Source: Odiellus spinosus (Eukaryota > Arthropoda > Arachnida > Opiliones > Phalangiidae). Taken from it: a stretch of DNA of 64,000 nucleotides. A model generated the notes under the pieces. It made no database searches. It had not been told where the DNA came from and saw only the letters and a list, made by a program, of their open reading frames with translations. The position numbers were made by a program, and so were the translations under genes. Every line of letters begins with the position of its first letter. Positions within the stretch are counted from its first letter, which is position 1. The stretch is taken from positions 6,872,001-6,936,000 of the forward strand of contig OY987233.1 in NCBI GenBank assembly GCA_963920705.1. The letters are read 5' to 3'. This document shows, one piece after another, positions 32,487 through 46,356 of this stretch.

Positions 32487-34724
32487 AATCTCAATTATCC
32501 AAATCTCAAAAATCTCAATTTTCCATATCTCAATTATCTCAATTTTCCAAATCTCAAAAATCTCAATTATCTCAATTTTCCAAATCTCAATTATCTCAAT
32601 TTTCCAAATCTCAAAAATCTCAATTATCTCAATTTTCCAAATCTCAAAAATCTCAATTTTCCAAATCTCAAAAATCTCAATTTTCCAAATCTCAATTATC
32701 CAAATCTCAAAAATCTCAATTTTCCAAATCTCAAAAATCTCAATTATCTCAATTTTCAAATCTCAAAAATCTCAATTTTCCAAATCTCAAAAATCTCAAT
32801 TTTCAAACCTCAAAAATCTCAATTTTCCAAATCTCAATTTTTCAAATCTCAACTATCCAAATCTCAAAAATCTCAATTATCCAAATCTCAAAAATCTCAC
32901 TTATCCAAATCTCAAAAATCTCAATTTTCCAAATCTCAAAAATCTCAATTTTCCAAATCTCAAAAATTTAAATTTTCCAAATCTCAATTATCCAAATCTC
33001 AAAAATCTCAATTTTCCAAATCTCAAAAATCTCAATTTTCAAATCTCAAAAATCTCAATTTTCAAAATCTCAAAAATCTCAATTATCTCAATTTTCCAAA
33101 TCTCAAAAATCTCAATTTTCCAAATCTCAATTATCTCAATTTTCCAAATCTCAATTATCTCAATTTTCCAAATCTCAATTTTCCAAATCTAAAAATATCA
33201 ATTTTCCAAATCTAAAAATATCAATTTTCCAAATATCAATTATTCAAATCTCAATTATCCAAATCTCAAAAATCTCAATTATCCAAATCTCAAAAATCTC
33301 AATTATCCAAATCTCAAAAATCTCAATTATCCAAATCTCAAAAATCTGAATTATCCGAATCTCAAAAATCTCAATTTTCCAAATCTGAAAAATCTCAATT
33401 ATCCAAATCACAAAAATCTCAATTTTCCAAATCTCAATTATCCAAATCTCAAAAATCTCAATTTTCCAAATCTCAAAAATCTCAATTTTCAAATCTCAAA
33501 AATCGCAATTTTCCAAATCTCAAAAATCTCAATTATCTCAATTTTCAAACCTCAAAAATCTCAATTTTCCAAATCTCAAAAATCTCAATTTTCCAAATCT
33601 CAACTATCCAAGTCTCAAAAATCTCAATTATCCAAATCTCAAAAATCTCAATTATCCAAATCTCAAATATCTCAATTATCCAAATCTCAAAAATCTCAAT
33701 TTTCCAAATCTCAAAAATCTCAATTTTTCCAAATCTCAAAAATCTCAATTTTCCAAATCTCAAAAATCTCAATTTTCCAAATCTCAAAAATCTCAATTTT
33801 CCAAATCTCAATTATTCAAATCTCAATTATCCAAATCTCAAAAATCTCAATTATCCAAATCTCAAAAATCTCAATTTTCCAAATCTCAACTATTCAAGTC
33901 TCAAAAATCTCAATTATCCAAATCTCAAAAATCTCAATTATCCAAATCTCAAAAATCTCAATAATCCAAATCTCAAAAATCTCAATTATCCAAATCTCAA
34001 AAATCTCAATTATCCAAATCTCAAAAATCTCAATTTTCCAAATCTCAACTATTCAAGTCTCAAAAATCTCAACTATCCAAATCTCAAAAATCTCAATCAT
34101 CCAAATCTCAAAAATCTCAATTATCCAAATCTCAAAAATCTCAATTATCTCAATTTTCAAATCTCAAAAATCTCAATTATCTCAATTTTCCAAATCTCAA
34201 TTATTCAAATCTCAATTATCAAAATTTCAATTATCCAAATCTCAATTATCCAAATCTCAAAAATCTCATTTTTCCAAATCTCAAAAATCTCAATTTTTAA
34301 AATCTCAAAAATCTCAATTTTCCAAATCTCAAAAATCTCAATTTTCCAAATCTCAAAAATCTCAATTTTCCAAATCTCAAAAATCTCAATTTTCCAAATC
34401 TCAAAAATCTCAATTTTCCAAATCTCAAAAATCTCAATTTTCCAAATCTCAAAAATCTCAATTTTCCAAATCTCAAAAATCTCAATTTTCCAAATCTCAA
34501 AAATCTCAATTTTCCAAATCTCAAAAATCTCAATTTTCCAAATCTCAAAAATCTCAATTTTCCAAATCTCAAAAATCTCAATTTTAAAAATCTCAAAAAT
34601 CTCAATTTTCCAAATCTCAAAAATCTCAATTTTCCAAATCTCAAAAATCTCAAATTTCCAAATCTCAAAAATCTCAATTTTCCAAATCTCAAAAATCTCA
34701 ATTTTCCAAATCTCAAAAATCTCA
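32487..34724. repeat. Satellite family S2 (24-bp unit), left block
   Basis: About 90 tandem copies of atctcaattttccaaatctc-type units, with atctcaattatcc and other variants. The unit length of 24 is a multiple of three and lacks stops on the minus strand, so long meaningless reading frames appear. The same family lies in reverse orientation at 42,674, 46,362 and 49,786. Confidence 0.95.
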
Positions 34725-36320
34725 GGGGGTGTATTTATTATTATTATTTTTTTACAGGGGTGTATTTATTATTTATTTTTTTTTACATGGGGTGTATTTA
34801 TTATTTATTTTTTTACAGGGGGTGTATTTATTATTTTTTTTTCAGGTGGTGTATTTATTATTTATTTTTTTACAGGGGGTGTATTTATTATTTATTTTTT
34901 TTACAGGGGGTGTATTTATTATTTTTTTTTCAGGGGGTGTATTTATTTTTTACAGGGGTTATATTTATTATTATTTTACATGGGGTGTATTTATTAAAAA
35001 TCAATTATTATTTTTTTACAAGGGGTACCCCTTGTAAAAAAAAACCAATTATTATTTTTTACAAGGGGTAAAAAAATAATAATTGATTTTATTTTGTAAA
35101 AAAAAAAAAAAATCAATTTTTTTTTTTTTTTTTACAAGGGGTACCCCTTGTAAAAAAAAAATAATTGATTTTATTTTACAAGGGGTGCCCCTTGTAAAAA
35201 AAATCAATTATTATTTTTTTACGTAGGGGAACCCCTTGTAAAAAAAAAAAAAATTAACAGGGGGTGTATTTATTATTTTTTTTACAGGGGGTGTATGTAT
35301 TATTATTTTTTTTCAGGGGGTGTATTTATTATTCATTTTTTTACAGGGGGTGTATTTATTATATTTTTTTAAAGGGGGTGTATTTATTATTTATTTATTT
35401 TACAGCGGGTGTATTAATTATTTATTTTTTTACAGGGGGTGTATTTATTATTTATTTTTTTACAGGGGACGTATTTAATATTTTTTTTTTTACAGGGTTT
35501 GTATTTATTATTTATTTTTTTTACAGGGGTTGTATTTATTATTTTTTTATAGGGGGTGTATTTATTATTTTTTTACAGGGGGTGTATTTATTATTTATTT
35601 ATTTTACAGCGGGTGTATTAATTATTTATTTTTTTTACAGGGGGTGTATTTATTATTTATTTTTTTTTACAGCGGGTGTATTTATTATTTATTTTTTTAC
35701 ATGGGGTGTATTTATTATTTATTTTTTTTACAGGGGGTGTATTTATTATTTTTTTTTACAGGGGACGTATTTAATATTTTTTTTACATGGGTGTGTATTT
35801 ATTATTTATTTTTTTACAGGGGGTGTATTTATTATTTATATTTTTACAGGGGGTGTATTTATTATTTTTTTTATAGGGGGTGTATTTATTATTTATTTTT
35901 TACAGGGGGTGTATTTATTATTTATTTTTTACAGGGGGTGTATTTATTATTATTTTTTTACAGGGTTTGTATTTATTATTTTTTTTTTCAGGGGGTGTAT
36001 TTATTATTCATTTTTTTACTAGGGGTGTTTTTATTATTTATTTTTTTTTACAGGGGGTGAATTTATTGTTATTTTTTTTGCAGGGGGTGTATTTATTATT
36101 TAATTTTTTTACAGGGGGTGTATTTATTATTTATTTTTTTACAGGGGGTGTATTTATTATTTATTTTTTACAGGGGGTGTATTTATTATATATTTTTACA
36201 GGAGGTGTATTTATTATTTTTTTACAGGGGTGTATTTATTATTTTTTTTTTTTACAGGGGGTGTATTTACTATTATTTTTTTTACAGGGGGTGTATTTAT
36301 AAAAAACAAGTTATTATTTT
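34725..36320. repeat. Satellite family S3 (~30-bp unit), left block, plus orientation
   Basis: Tandem gggggtgtatttattattta followed by a T run and ca. It is interrupted at about 35,000-35,265 by S1-type palindromes. All reading frames across it are repeat translations rich in Phe, Ile, Tyr and Gly and are not genes. Confidence 0.95.
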
Positions 36321-36410
36321 TTTACAAGGGGTAACCCTTGTAAAAAAAATCAATTATTATTTTTTTACAATAATTATTATTGTAACAATTATTATTATTA
36401 TTATTGTAAA
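36321..36410. other. Axis of the mirror-image satellite block
   Basis: S3 changes orientation across this 90-bp segment. It contains tacaaggggtaacccttgta and ttacaataattattattgta, both near-palindromes. To the left S3 reads gggggtgtattta; to the right it reads taaatacaccccc. Confidence 0.8.
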
Positions 36411-39400
36411 AAAAATACACCCCCTGTAAAAAAAAATAAATAATAAATACACCCCCTGTAAAAAAAATAAATAATAAATACACCCCTGTAAAAATAAATA
36501 ATAAATACACCCCCTGTAAAAAAATAATAATAAATACACCCCCTGTAAAAAAATGCATAATAAATACACCCCCTGTATTTTTTTTTTTTTTTTTTTTACA
36601 AGGGGTACCCCCTGTGAAAAAAATAAATATTAAATACCACCCCCTGTAAAAAAAATAAATAATAAATACACCCCCTGTAAAAAAAAAAAAAAAATAAATA
36701 CACCCCCCCTGTAAAAAAAATATTAAATACACCCCCTGTAAAAAAATAAATGATAAATACACCCCCTGTAAAAAAAATAAATATTAAATACACCCCATGT
36801 AAAAAAACAAATAATAAATACACCCACTGTAAAAACAAAATAATAAATACACCCCCTGTAATTTTTTTTACAAGGGGTACCCCCTGTAAAAAAAAAATAA
36901 ATATTAAATACACCCCCTGTAAAAAAAATAAATAATAAATACACCCCCTGTAAAAAAAAAAAAAAAAAAAAAAACACCCCCTGTAAAAAAAATATTAAAT
37001 ACACCCCATGTAAAAAAATAAATAATAAATACACCCACTGTAAAAAAAAATAATAAATACACCCACTGTAAAAAAAAATAATAAATACACCCCCTGTAAA
37101 AAAAATAAATATGAAATACACCCCCTGTAAAAAAAAAAATAATAAATACACCCACTGTATAAAAGTAAATATTAAATACACCCCCTGTAAAAAAAATATT
37201 AAATACACCCCCTGTAAAAAAAAATAAATGATAAATACACCCCCTGTAAAAAAAATAAATATTAAATACACCCCATGTAAAAAAATAAATAATAAATACA
37301 CCCACTGTAAAAAAAAATAATAAATACACCCCCTGTAAAAAAAAAAAAATATGAAATACACCCCCTGTAAAAAAATAAATATTAAATACACCCCCTGTAA
37401 AAAAGTAAATATTAAATACACCCCCTGTAAAAAAATAAATAATAAATACACCCCCTGTAAAAAAAAATAATAAATACACCCCCTGTAATTTTTTTTTTTT
37501 TTTTACAAGGGGTACCCCCTGTGAAAAAAATAAATATTAAATACCACCCCCTGTAAAAAAAATAAATAATAAATACACCCCCTGTAAAAAAAAAAAAAAA
37601 AAAATACACCCCCCTGTAAAAAAAATAATAAATACACCCCCTGTAAAAAAAATAAATATTAAATACACCCCATGTAAAAAAACAAATAATAAATACACCC
37701 ACTGTAAAAAATAAATATTAAATACACCCCCTGTAAAAAAAATAAATAATAAATACACCCCCTGTAAAAAAAAAAAAAAAAATAAATACACCCCCCTGTA
37801 AAAAAATATTAAATACACCCCCTGTAAAAAAAAATAAATGATAAATACACCCCCTGTAAAAAAAATAAATGATAAATACACCCCCTGTAAAAAAAAAAAA
37901 TATTAAATACACCCCATGTAAAAAAATAAATAATAAATACACCCACTGTAAAAAAAATAATAAATACACCCCCTGTAAAAAAAAAAAAATATGAAATACA
38001 CCCCCTGTAAAAAAATAAATATTAAATACACCCCTGTAAAAAAGTAAATATTAAATACACCCCCTGTAAAAAAAATAAATAATAAATACACCCCTGTAAA
38101 AGAAAATAATAAATTCACCCCCTGTAATTTTTTTTTTTTTTTACAAGGGGTACCCCTGTAAAAAAAATAAATATTAAATACACCCCCTGTAAAAAAATAA
38201 ATAATAAATACACCCCCTGTAAAAAAAAATAAATACACAGCCCGTAAAAAAAATATATTAAATACACCCCCTGTAAAAAAAAAAAATGATAAATACACCC
38301 CATGTAAAAAAATAAATAATAAATACACCCACTGTAAAAAAATAATAAATACACCCCCTGTAAAAAAAATAAATGATAAATACACCCCCTGTAAAAAAAA
38401 TAAATATTAAATACACCCCATGTAAAAAAATAAATAATAAATACACCCACTGTAAAAAAAATAATAAATACACCCCCTGTAAAAAAAAAAAAATATATAT
38501 GAAATACACCCCCTGTAAAAAAATAAATATTAAATACACCCCCTGTAAAAAAGTTAATATTAAATACACCCCCTGTAAAAAAATAAATAATAAATACACC
38601 CCTGTAAAAGAAAATAATAAATTCACCCCCTGTAATTTTTTTTTTTACAAGGGGTACCCCTGTAAAAAAAAAATAAATATTAAATACACCCCCTGTAAAA
38701 AAAATAAATAATAAATACACCCCCTGTAAAAAAAAAAATAAATACACAGCCCGTAAAAAAATATATTAAATACACCACCTGTAAAAAAAATAAATGATAA
38801 ATACACCCCCTGTAAAAAAAATAAATATTAAATACACCCCATGTAAAAAAATAAATAATAAATACACCCACTGTAAAAAAATAATAAATACACCCCCTGT
38901 AAAAAAAATAAATATGAAATACACCCCCTGTAAAAAAATAAATATTAAATACACCCCTGTAAAAAGTAAATATTAAATACACCCCCTGTAAAAAATAAAT
39001 GATAAATACACCCACTGTAAAAAAAAATAATAAATACACCCCTGTAAAAATAAATAATAAATACACCCCCTGTAAAAAAATAATAATAAATACACCCCCT
39101 GTAAAAAAATGCATAATAAATACACCCCCTGTAATTTTTTTTTTTTTTTTTTACAATGGGTACCCCCTGTGAAAAAAATAAATATTAATTACCACCCCCT
39201 GTAAAAAAAATAAATAATAAATACACCCCCTGTAAAAAAAAAAAAAAAAAAAATAAATACACCCCCTGTAAAAAAAATATTAAATACACTCCCTGTAAAA
39301 AATAAATGATAAATACACCCCCTGTAAAAAAAATAAATATTAAATACACCCCATGTAAAAAAACAAATAATAAATACACCCACTGTAAAAACAAAATAAT

Positions 39401-39652
39401 AAATACACCCCCTGTAAAAAAAATAAATATGAAATACACCCCCTGTACAAAAATAAATATTAAATACACCCCCTGTAAAAAAGTAAATATTAAATACACC
39501 CCCTGTAAAAAAATAAATAATAAATACAACCCCTGTAAAAAAAAATAATAAATACACCCCCTGTAATTTTTTTTACAAGGGGTACCCCCTGTAAAAAAAA
39601 ATAAATATTAAATACACCCCCTGTAAAAAAAATAAATAATAAATACACCCCC

Positions 39653-39690
<38 letters not shown>

Positions 39691-42618
39691 CCCCCTGTAA
39701 AAAAAATATTAAATAAACCCCCTGTAAAAAAATATTAAATACACCCCCTGTAAAAAAATAAATGATAAATACACCCCCTGTAAAAAAAAAAATATTAAAT
39801 ACACCCCATGTAAAAAAATAAATAATAAATACACCCACTGTAAAAAAAATAATAAATACACCCCCTGTAAAAAAAAAAAATATGAAATACACCCCCTGTA
39901 AAAAATAAATAATAAATACACCCACTGTAAAAAAGTAAATATTAAATACACCCCCTGTAAAAAAATAAATATTAAATACACCCCCTGTAAAAAAGTAAAT
40001 ATTAAATACACCCCCTGTAAAAAAATAAATAATAAATACACCCCCTGTAAAAAAAAATAATAAATACACCCCCTGTAATTTTTTTTTTTTTTACAAGGGG
40101 TACCCCCTGTAAAAAAAAATAAATATTAAATACACCCCCTGTAAAAAAAATAAATAATAAATACACCCCCTGTAAAAAAAAATAAATAAATACACCCCCT
40201 GTAAAAAAAATATTAAATACACCCCCTGTAAAAAAATAAATGATAAATACACCCCCTGTAAAATAAATAAATATTAAATACACCCCATGTAAAAAAACGA
40301 ATAATAAATACACCCACTGTAAAAACAAAATAATAAATACACCCCCTGTAAAAAAAAAAAAATATGAAATACACCCCCTGTAAAAAAATAAATATTAAAT
40401 ACACCCCCTGTAAAAAAGTAAATATTAAATACACCCCCTGTAAAAAAATAAATAATAAATACACCCCCTGTAAAATAAAATAATAAATACACCCCCTGTA
40501 ATTTTTTTTACAAGGGGTACCCCTGTAAAAAAAATAAATATTAAATACACCCCCTGTAAAAAAAATAAATAATAAATACACCTCCTGTAAAAAAAAAATA
40601 AATACACAGCCCGTAAAAAAAATATATTAAATACACCCCCTGTAAAAAAAATAAATGATAAATACACCCCCTGTAAAAAAATTAAATATTAAATACACCC
40701 CATGTAAAAAAATAAATAATAAATACACCCACTGTAAAAAAATAATAAATACACCCCCTGTAAAAAAAAATAAATATGAAATACACCCCCTGTAAAAAAA
40801 TAAATATTAAATACACCCCCTGTAAAAAAAATAATAAATACACCCCAGTTAAAAAATAATAATAAATACTCCCCCTGTAAAAAATATTTTAAATACACCC
40901 CTTGTAAAAAAAAAAAAAATAAATACACCCCCTGTAAAAAAATAAATATTAAATACACCCCCTGTAAAAAAATAAATAATAAATACACCCCCTGTAAAAA
41001 AATAAATAATAAATACACCCCCCTGTAAAAAAATTAATAAAAAATAAACCCCCTGTAAAAAAAATTAATAATAAATACACTCCCTGTAAAAAAATAAATA
41101 ATAAATGCACCCACTGTAAAAAAATAATAAATACACCCCCTGTAAATTTTTTTTACAAGGGGTACCCCCTGTAAAAAAAAAAAAAATTTAAATACACCCC
41201 CTGTAAAAAAAATAAATAAATACACCCCCCTGTAAAAAAAAATATTAAATACACCCCCTGTAAAAAAAATAAATGATAAATACACCCCCTGTAAAAAAAA
41301 TAAATATTAAATACACCCCATGTAAAAAAATAAATAATAAATACACCCACTGTAAAAAAAATAATAAATACACCCCCTGTAAAAAAAAAAATATGAAATA
41401 CACCCCCTGTAAAAAAATAAATATTAAATACACCCCCTGTAAAAAAGTAAATATTAAATACACCCCCTGTAAAAAAATAAATAATAAACACACCCCCTGT
41501 AAAAGAAAATAATAAATACACCCGCTGTAATTTTTTTTTTTTTTTACAAGGGGTACCCCTGTAAAAAAAATAAATATTAAATACACCCCCTGTTAAAAAA
41601 ATAAATAATAAATACACCTCCTGTAAAAAAAAAAATAAATACACAGCCCGTAAAAAAAATATATTAAATACACCCCCTGTAAAAAAAATAATAAATACAC
41701 CCCCAGTTAAAAAATAATAATAAATACTCCCCCTGTAAAAAATATTTTAAATACACCCCCTGTAAAAAAAATAATAAATACACCCCCAGTTAAAAAATAA
41801 TAATACACCCCCTGTAAAAAATATTTTAAATACACCCCCTGTAAAAAAAATAATAAATACACCCCCTGTAAAAAAATAAATATTAAATACACCCCCTGTA
41901 AAAAAATAAATAATAAATACACCCCCTGTAAAAAAAATAAATAATAAATACACCCCTTGTAAAAAAAATAAATAATAAATACACCCCTTGTAAAAAAAAA
42001 TAATAAATACACTCTCTGTAATTTTTTTTTTTTACAAGGGGTACCCCCTGTAAAAAAAATAAATAATAAATACACCCCCCTGTAAAAAAATTAATAAAAA
42101 ATAAACCCCCTGTAAAAAAAATTAATAATAAATACACCCCCCTGTAAAAAAATTAATAAAAAATACACTCCCTGTAAAAAAATAAATAATAAATGCACCC
42201 ACTGTAAAAAAATAATAAATACACCCCCTGTAAAAAAAAAATAAATAATAAATACACCCCCTGTAAAAAAATAAATATTAAATACACCCCCTGTAAAAAA
42301 ATAAATAATAAATACACCCCCTGTAAAAAAAAATAAATAAATACACCCCTTGTAAAAAAAAATAATAAATACACTCTCTGTAATTTTTTTTTTACAAGGG
42401 GTACCCCCTGTAAAAAAAATAAATAATAAATACACCCCCCTGTAAAAAAATTAATAAAAAATAAACCCCCTGTAAAAAAAATTAATAATAAATACACCCC
42501 CCTGTAAAAAAATTAATAAAAAATACACTCCCTGTAAAAAAATAAATAATAAATGCACCCACTGTAAAAAAATAATAAATACACCCCCTGTAAAAAAATA
42601 AATATGAAATACACCCCC

Positions 42619-42664
<46 letters not shown>
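36411..42664. repeat. Satellite family S3, right block, reverse orientation
   Basis: About 200 units of aaatacaccccctgtaaaaa plus an A-rich remainder. They are organised as a higher-order repeat: every 270-640 bp a T run and acaaggggtacc(c)cctgta appear (near 36,595, 36,868, 37,497, 38,132, 38,640, 39,143, 39,566, 40,081, 40,502, 41,147, 41,531, 42,023 and 42,383). The order of variant units (catgta, cactgta, cacagcccgta) is repeated between these marks. It ends in a poly(A) run of about 45. Confidence 0.95.
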
Positions 42665-42668
<4 letters not shown>

Positions 42669-42673
42669 CCCCC

Positions 42674-43850
42674 TGAGATTTTTGAGATTTGGAAAATTGA
42701 GATTTTTAAGATTTGGAAAATTGACATTTTTGAGATTTGGAAAATTGAGATTTTTGAGGTTTGGATAATTGAGATTTTTGAGATTTGGATAATGGAGATT
42801 TTTGAGATTTGGATAATGGAGATTTTTGAGATTTGGAAAATTGAGATTTTTGAGATTTGGAAAAATTGAGATTTTTGAGATTTGGAAAATTGAGATTTTT
42901 GAGATTTGGAAAATTGAGATTTTTAAGATTTGGAAAATTGAGATTTTGGAGATTTGGAAAATTGAGATTTTTGAGATTTGGAAAATTGAGATTTTTGAGA
43001 TTTGGAAAATTGAGATTTTTGAGATTTGGAAAATTGAGATTTTTGAGATTTGGAAAATTGAGATTTTTGAGATTTGGAAAATTGAGATTTTTGAGATTTG
43101 GAAAATTGAGATTTTTGAGATTTGGAAAAATTGAGATTTTTGAGATTTGGAAAATTGAGATTTTTAAGATTTGGAAAATTGAGATTTTTGAGATTTGGAA
43201 AATTGAGATTTTTGACATTTTTGAGATTTTTGAGATTTGGAAAATTGAGATTTTTGAGATATGGAAAATAGAGTATTTTGAGATTTGGAAAATTGTGATT
43301 TTTGAGATTTGGAAAATATAGATTTTTGAGATTTGGATAATTGAGATTTTTGAGATTTGGAAAATTGAGATTTTTGAGATTTGGAAAATTGAGATTTTTG
43401 AGATTTGGAAAATTGAGATTTTTGAGATTTGGAAAATTGAGATTTTTGAGATTTGGAAAATTGAGATTTTTGAGATTTGGAAAATTGAGATTTTTGAGAT
43501 TTGGAAAATTGAGATTTTTGAGATTTGGAAAATTGAGATTTTTGAGATTTGGAAAATTGAGATTTTTGAGATTTGGAAAATTGAGATTTTTGAGATTTGG
43601 AAAATTGAAATTTTTGAGATTTGGAAAATTGAGATTTTTGAGATTTGGAAAATTGAGATTTTTGAGGTTTGGAAAATTGAGATTTTTGAGATTTGGAAAA
43701 TTGAGATTTTTGAGATTTGGAAAATTGAGATTTTTGAGATTTGGAAGATTGAGATTTTTGAGATTTGGAAAATTGAGATTTTTGAGATTTGGAAAATTGA
43801 GATTTTTGAGATTTTTAAAATTGAGATTTTTGAGATTTTTAAAATTGAGA
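42674..43850. repeat. Satellite family S2, right block, copy 1
   Basis: 24-bp units gagatttttgagatttgg plus aaaatt, opposite in orientation to 32,487-34,724. It starts the first of three S2-S1-S4 segments that are nearly identical to one another. Confidence 0.95.
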
Positions 43851-44545
43851 TTATTTTTTTTACAGGGGGTGTATTATTTTTTTTACAAATGGTACTTATT
43901 TTTTTACAAGGGGTACCCCTTGTAAAATTTTTGATTATTGATTTTACAGGGGGTGTATTATTTTTTTACAAGGGGTACCCATTGTAAAAGTTTTGATTAT
44001 TTATTTTACAGGGGGTGTATTATTTTTTTACAAGGGGTACCCCTTACTTATTGAAAAGGGGGTGTATTTATTTTTTTACAAGGGACGTATTTATTATTTT
44101 TTTTTTACAAAGGGTATCCCTAGTAAAATTTTTGATTATTAATTTTACAGAGGGCGTATTTATTTATTTTTTACAACGGGTACACCTTGTAAAATTTTTG
44201 ATTATTTATTTTACAGGGGGTGTATTTATTTTTCTTTTTTTACAAGGGGTACCCCTTGTAAAGTTTTCTATTATTTATTTTACAGGGGGTACCCTTTGTA
44301 AAAATTTTGATTATTTATTGTACAGGGGGTGTATTTACAGGGGATTTATTTATTTTTTTTACAAGGGGTATCCCTTTTAAAATTTTTGATTATTTATTTT
44401 ACAGGGGGTGTATTTATTTATTTTTTAAAAGGGGTACCCCTTGTAAAATTTTTGATTATTTATTTTACAGGGTGTGTATTTATTTATTTTTTGCAAGGGG
44501 TACCCCTGGTAAAATTTTTGATTATTTATTTTACAGGGGTACCCC
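43851..44545. repeat. Satellite family S1, right block, copy 1
   Basis: Irregular repeats of aaatttttgattatttatttt, acagggggtgtatt and tacaaggggtaccccttgta, with many single-base variants. It is the reverse complement of the S1 type seen at 31,990-32,486. Confidence 0.9.
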
Positions 44546-46004
44546 TTGTAAAAAAACACTTTGAAAATAAATAAAACACCCTTTTGAAAATAAATAAAAC
44601 ACCCTTTTGAAAATAAATAAAACACCCTTTTGAAAATAAATAAAACACCCTTTTGAAAATAAATAAAACACCCTTTTGAAAATAAATAAAACACCCTTTT
44701 GAAAATAAATAAAACACCCTTTTGAAAATAAATAAAACACCCTTTTGAAAATAAATAAAACACCCTTTTGAAAATAAATAAAACACCCTTTTGAAAATAA
44801 ATAAAACACCCTTTTGAAAATAAATAAAACACCCTTTTGAAAATAAATAAAACACCCTTTTGAAAATAAATAAAACACCCTTTTGAAAATAAATAAAACA
44901 CCCTTTTGAAAATAAATAAAACACCCTTTTGAAAATAAATAAAACACCCTTTTGAAAATAAAACATCCCTTTAAAAATTAATAAAAGAAACCTTTTAAAA
45001 TAAATAAAACACCTCTTTGAAAATAAATAAAACACTCCTTTGAAAATAAATAAAACACCCCATTAAAATAAATAAACACCCCTTGGAAAATGAATAAACA
45101 CCCCTTGGAAAATGAATAAACACCCCTTGGAAAATGAATAAACACCTCTTGGAAAATGAATAAACACCCCTTGGAAAATGAATAAACACCCCTTGGAAAA
45201 TGAATAAACACCCCTTGGAAAATGAATAAACACCCCTTGGAAAATGAATAAACACCCCTTTGAAAATTAAACAGCCTTTAAAAAATACCCTTTTGAAAAT
45301 AAAACAGCCTTAAAAAAACGCCTTTGTAAAATAAATAAAACACCCCTTTGAAAATAAATAACACACCCCTTTGAAAATAAATAACACACCCCTTTGAAAA
45401 TAAATAACACACCCCTTTGAAAATAAATAACACACCCCTTTGAAAATAAATAACACACCCCTTTGAAAATAAATAACACACCCCTTTGAAAATAAATAAC
45501 ACACCCCTTTGAAAATAAATGACACACCCCTTTGAAAATAAATAACACACCCCTTTTAAAATAAATAACACACCCCTTTCAAAATAAATAACACACCCCT
45601 TTGAAAATAAATAACACACCCCTTGGAAAATAAATAACACACCCCTTGGAAAATAAATAACACACCCCTTGGAAAATAAATAACACACCCCTTGGAAAAT
45701 AAATAACACACTTCTTGGAAAATAAATAACACACCCCTTTGAAAATAAATAAAACAACCCTTTCGAAATATATAAAACACCCCTTTGAAAATAAATAAAA
45801 CACCCCTTTGAAAATAAATAAAACACCCCTTTGAAAATAAATAAAACACCCCTTTGAAAATAAATAAAACACCCCTTTGAAAATAAAAACACACCCTTTT
45901 GAAAATAAATAACACACCCCTTTGAAAATAAATAACACACCCCTTTGAAAATAAATAACACACCCCTTTGAAAATAAATAACACACCCCTTTGAAAATAA
46001 ATAA
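44546..46004. repeat. Satellite family S4 (22-23-bp units), copy 1
   Basis: Three sub-blocks: aaacacccttttgaaaataa (44,546-44,960), acaccccttggaaaatgaat (about 45,070-45,250) and acacccctttgaaaataaat (about 45,310-46,004). The core acacccc-tt-g-aaaa-taaat resembles S3 units (acaccccctgtaaaa-taaat), so S4 may be a shortened descendant of S3. Confidence 0.95.
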
Positions 46005-46317
46005 TAAATACACCCCTTGTAAAAAAAATAAATAATAAATACACCCCTTGTAAAAAAAAATAATAAATACACTCTCTGTAATTTTTTTTTTTACAAGGGG
46101 TACCCCCTGTAAAAAAAATAAATAATAAATACACCCCCCTGTAAAAAAATTAATAAAAAATAAACCCCCTGTAAAAAAAATTAATAATAAATACACCCCC
46201 CTGTAAAAAAATTAATAAAAAATACACTCCCTGTAAAAAAATAAATAATAAATGCACCCACTGTAAAAAAATAATAAATACACCCCCTGTAAAAAAATAA
46301 ATATGAAATACACCCCC

Positions 46318-46356
<39 letters not shown>

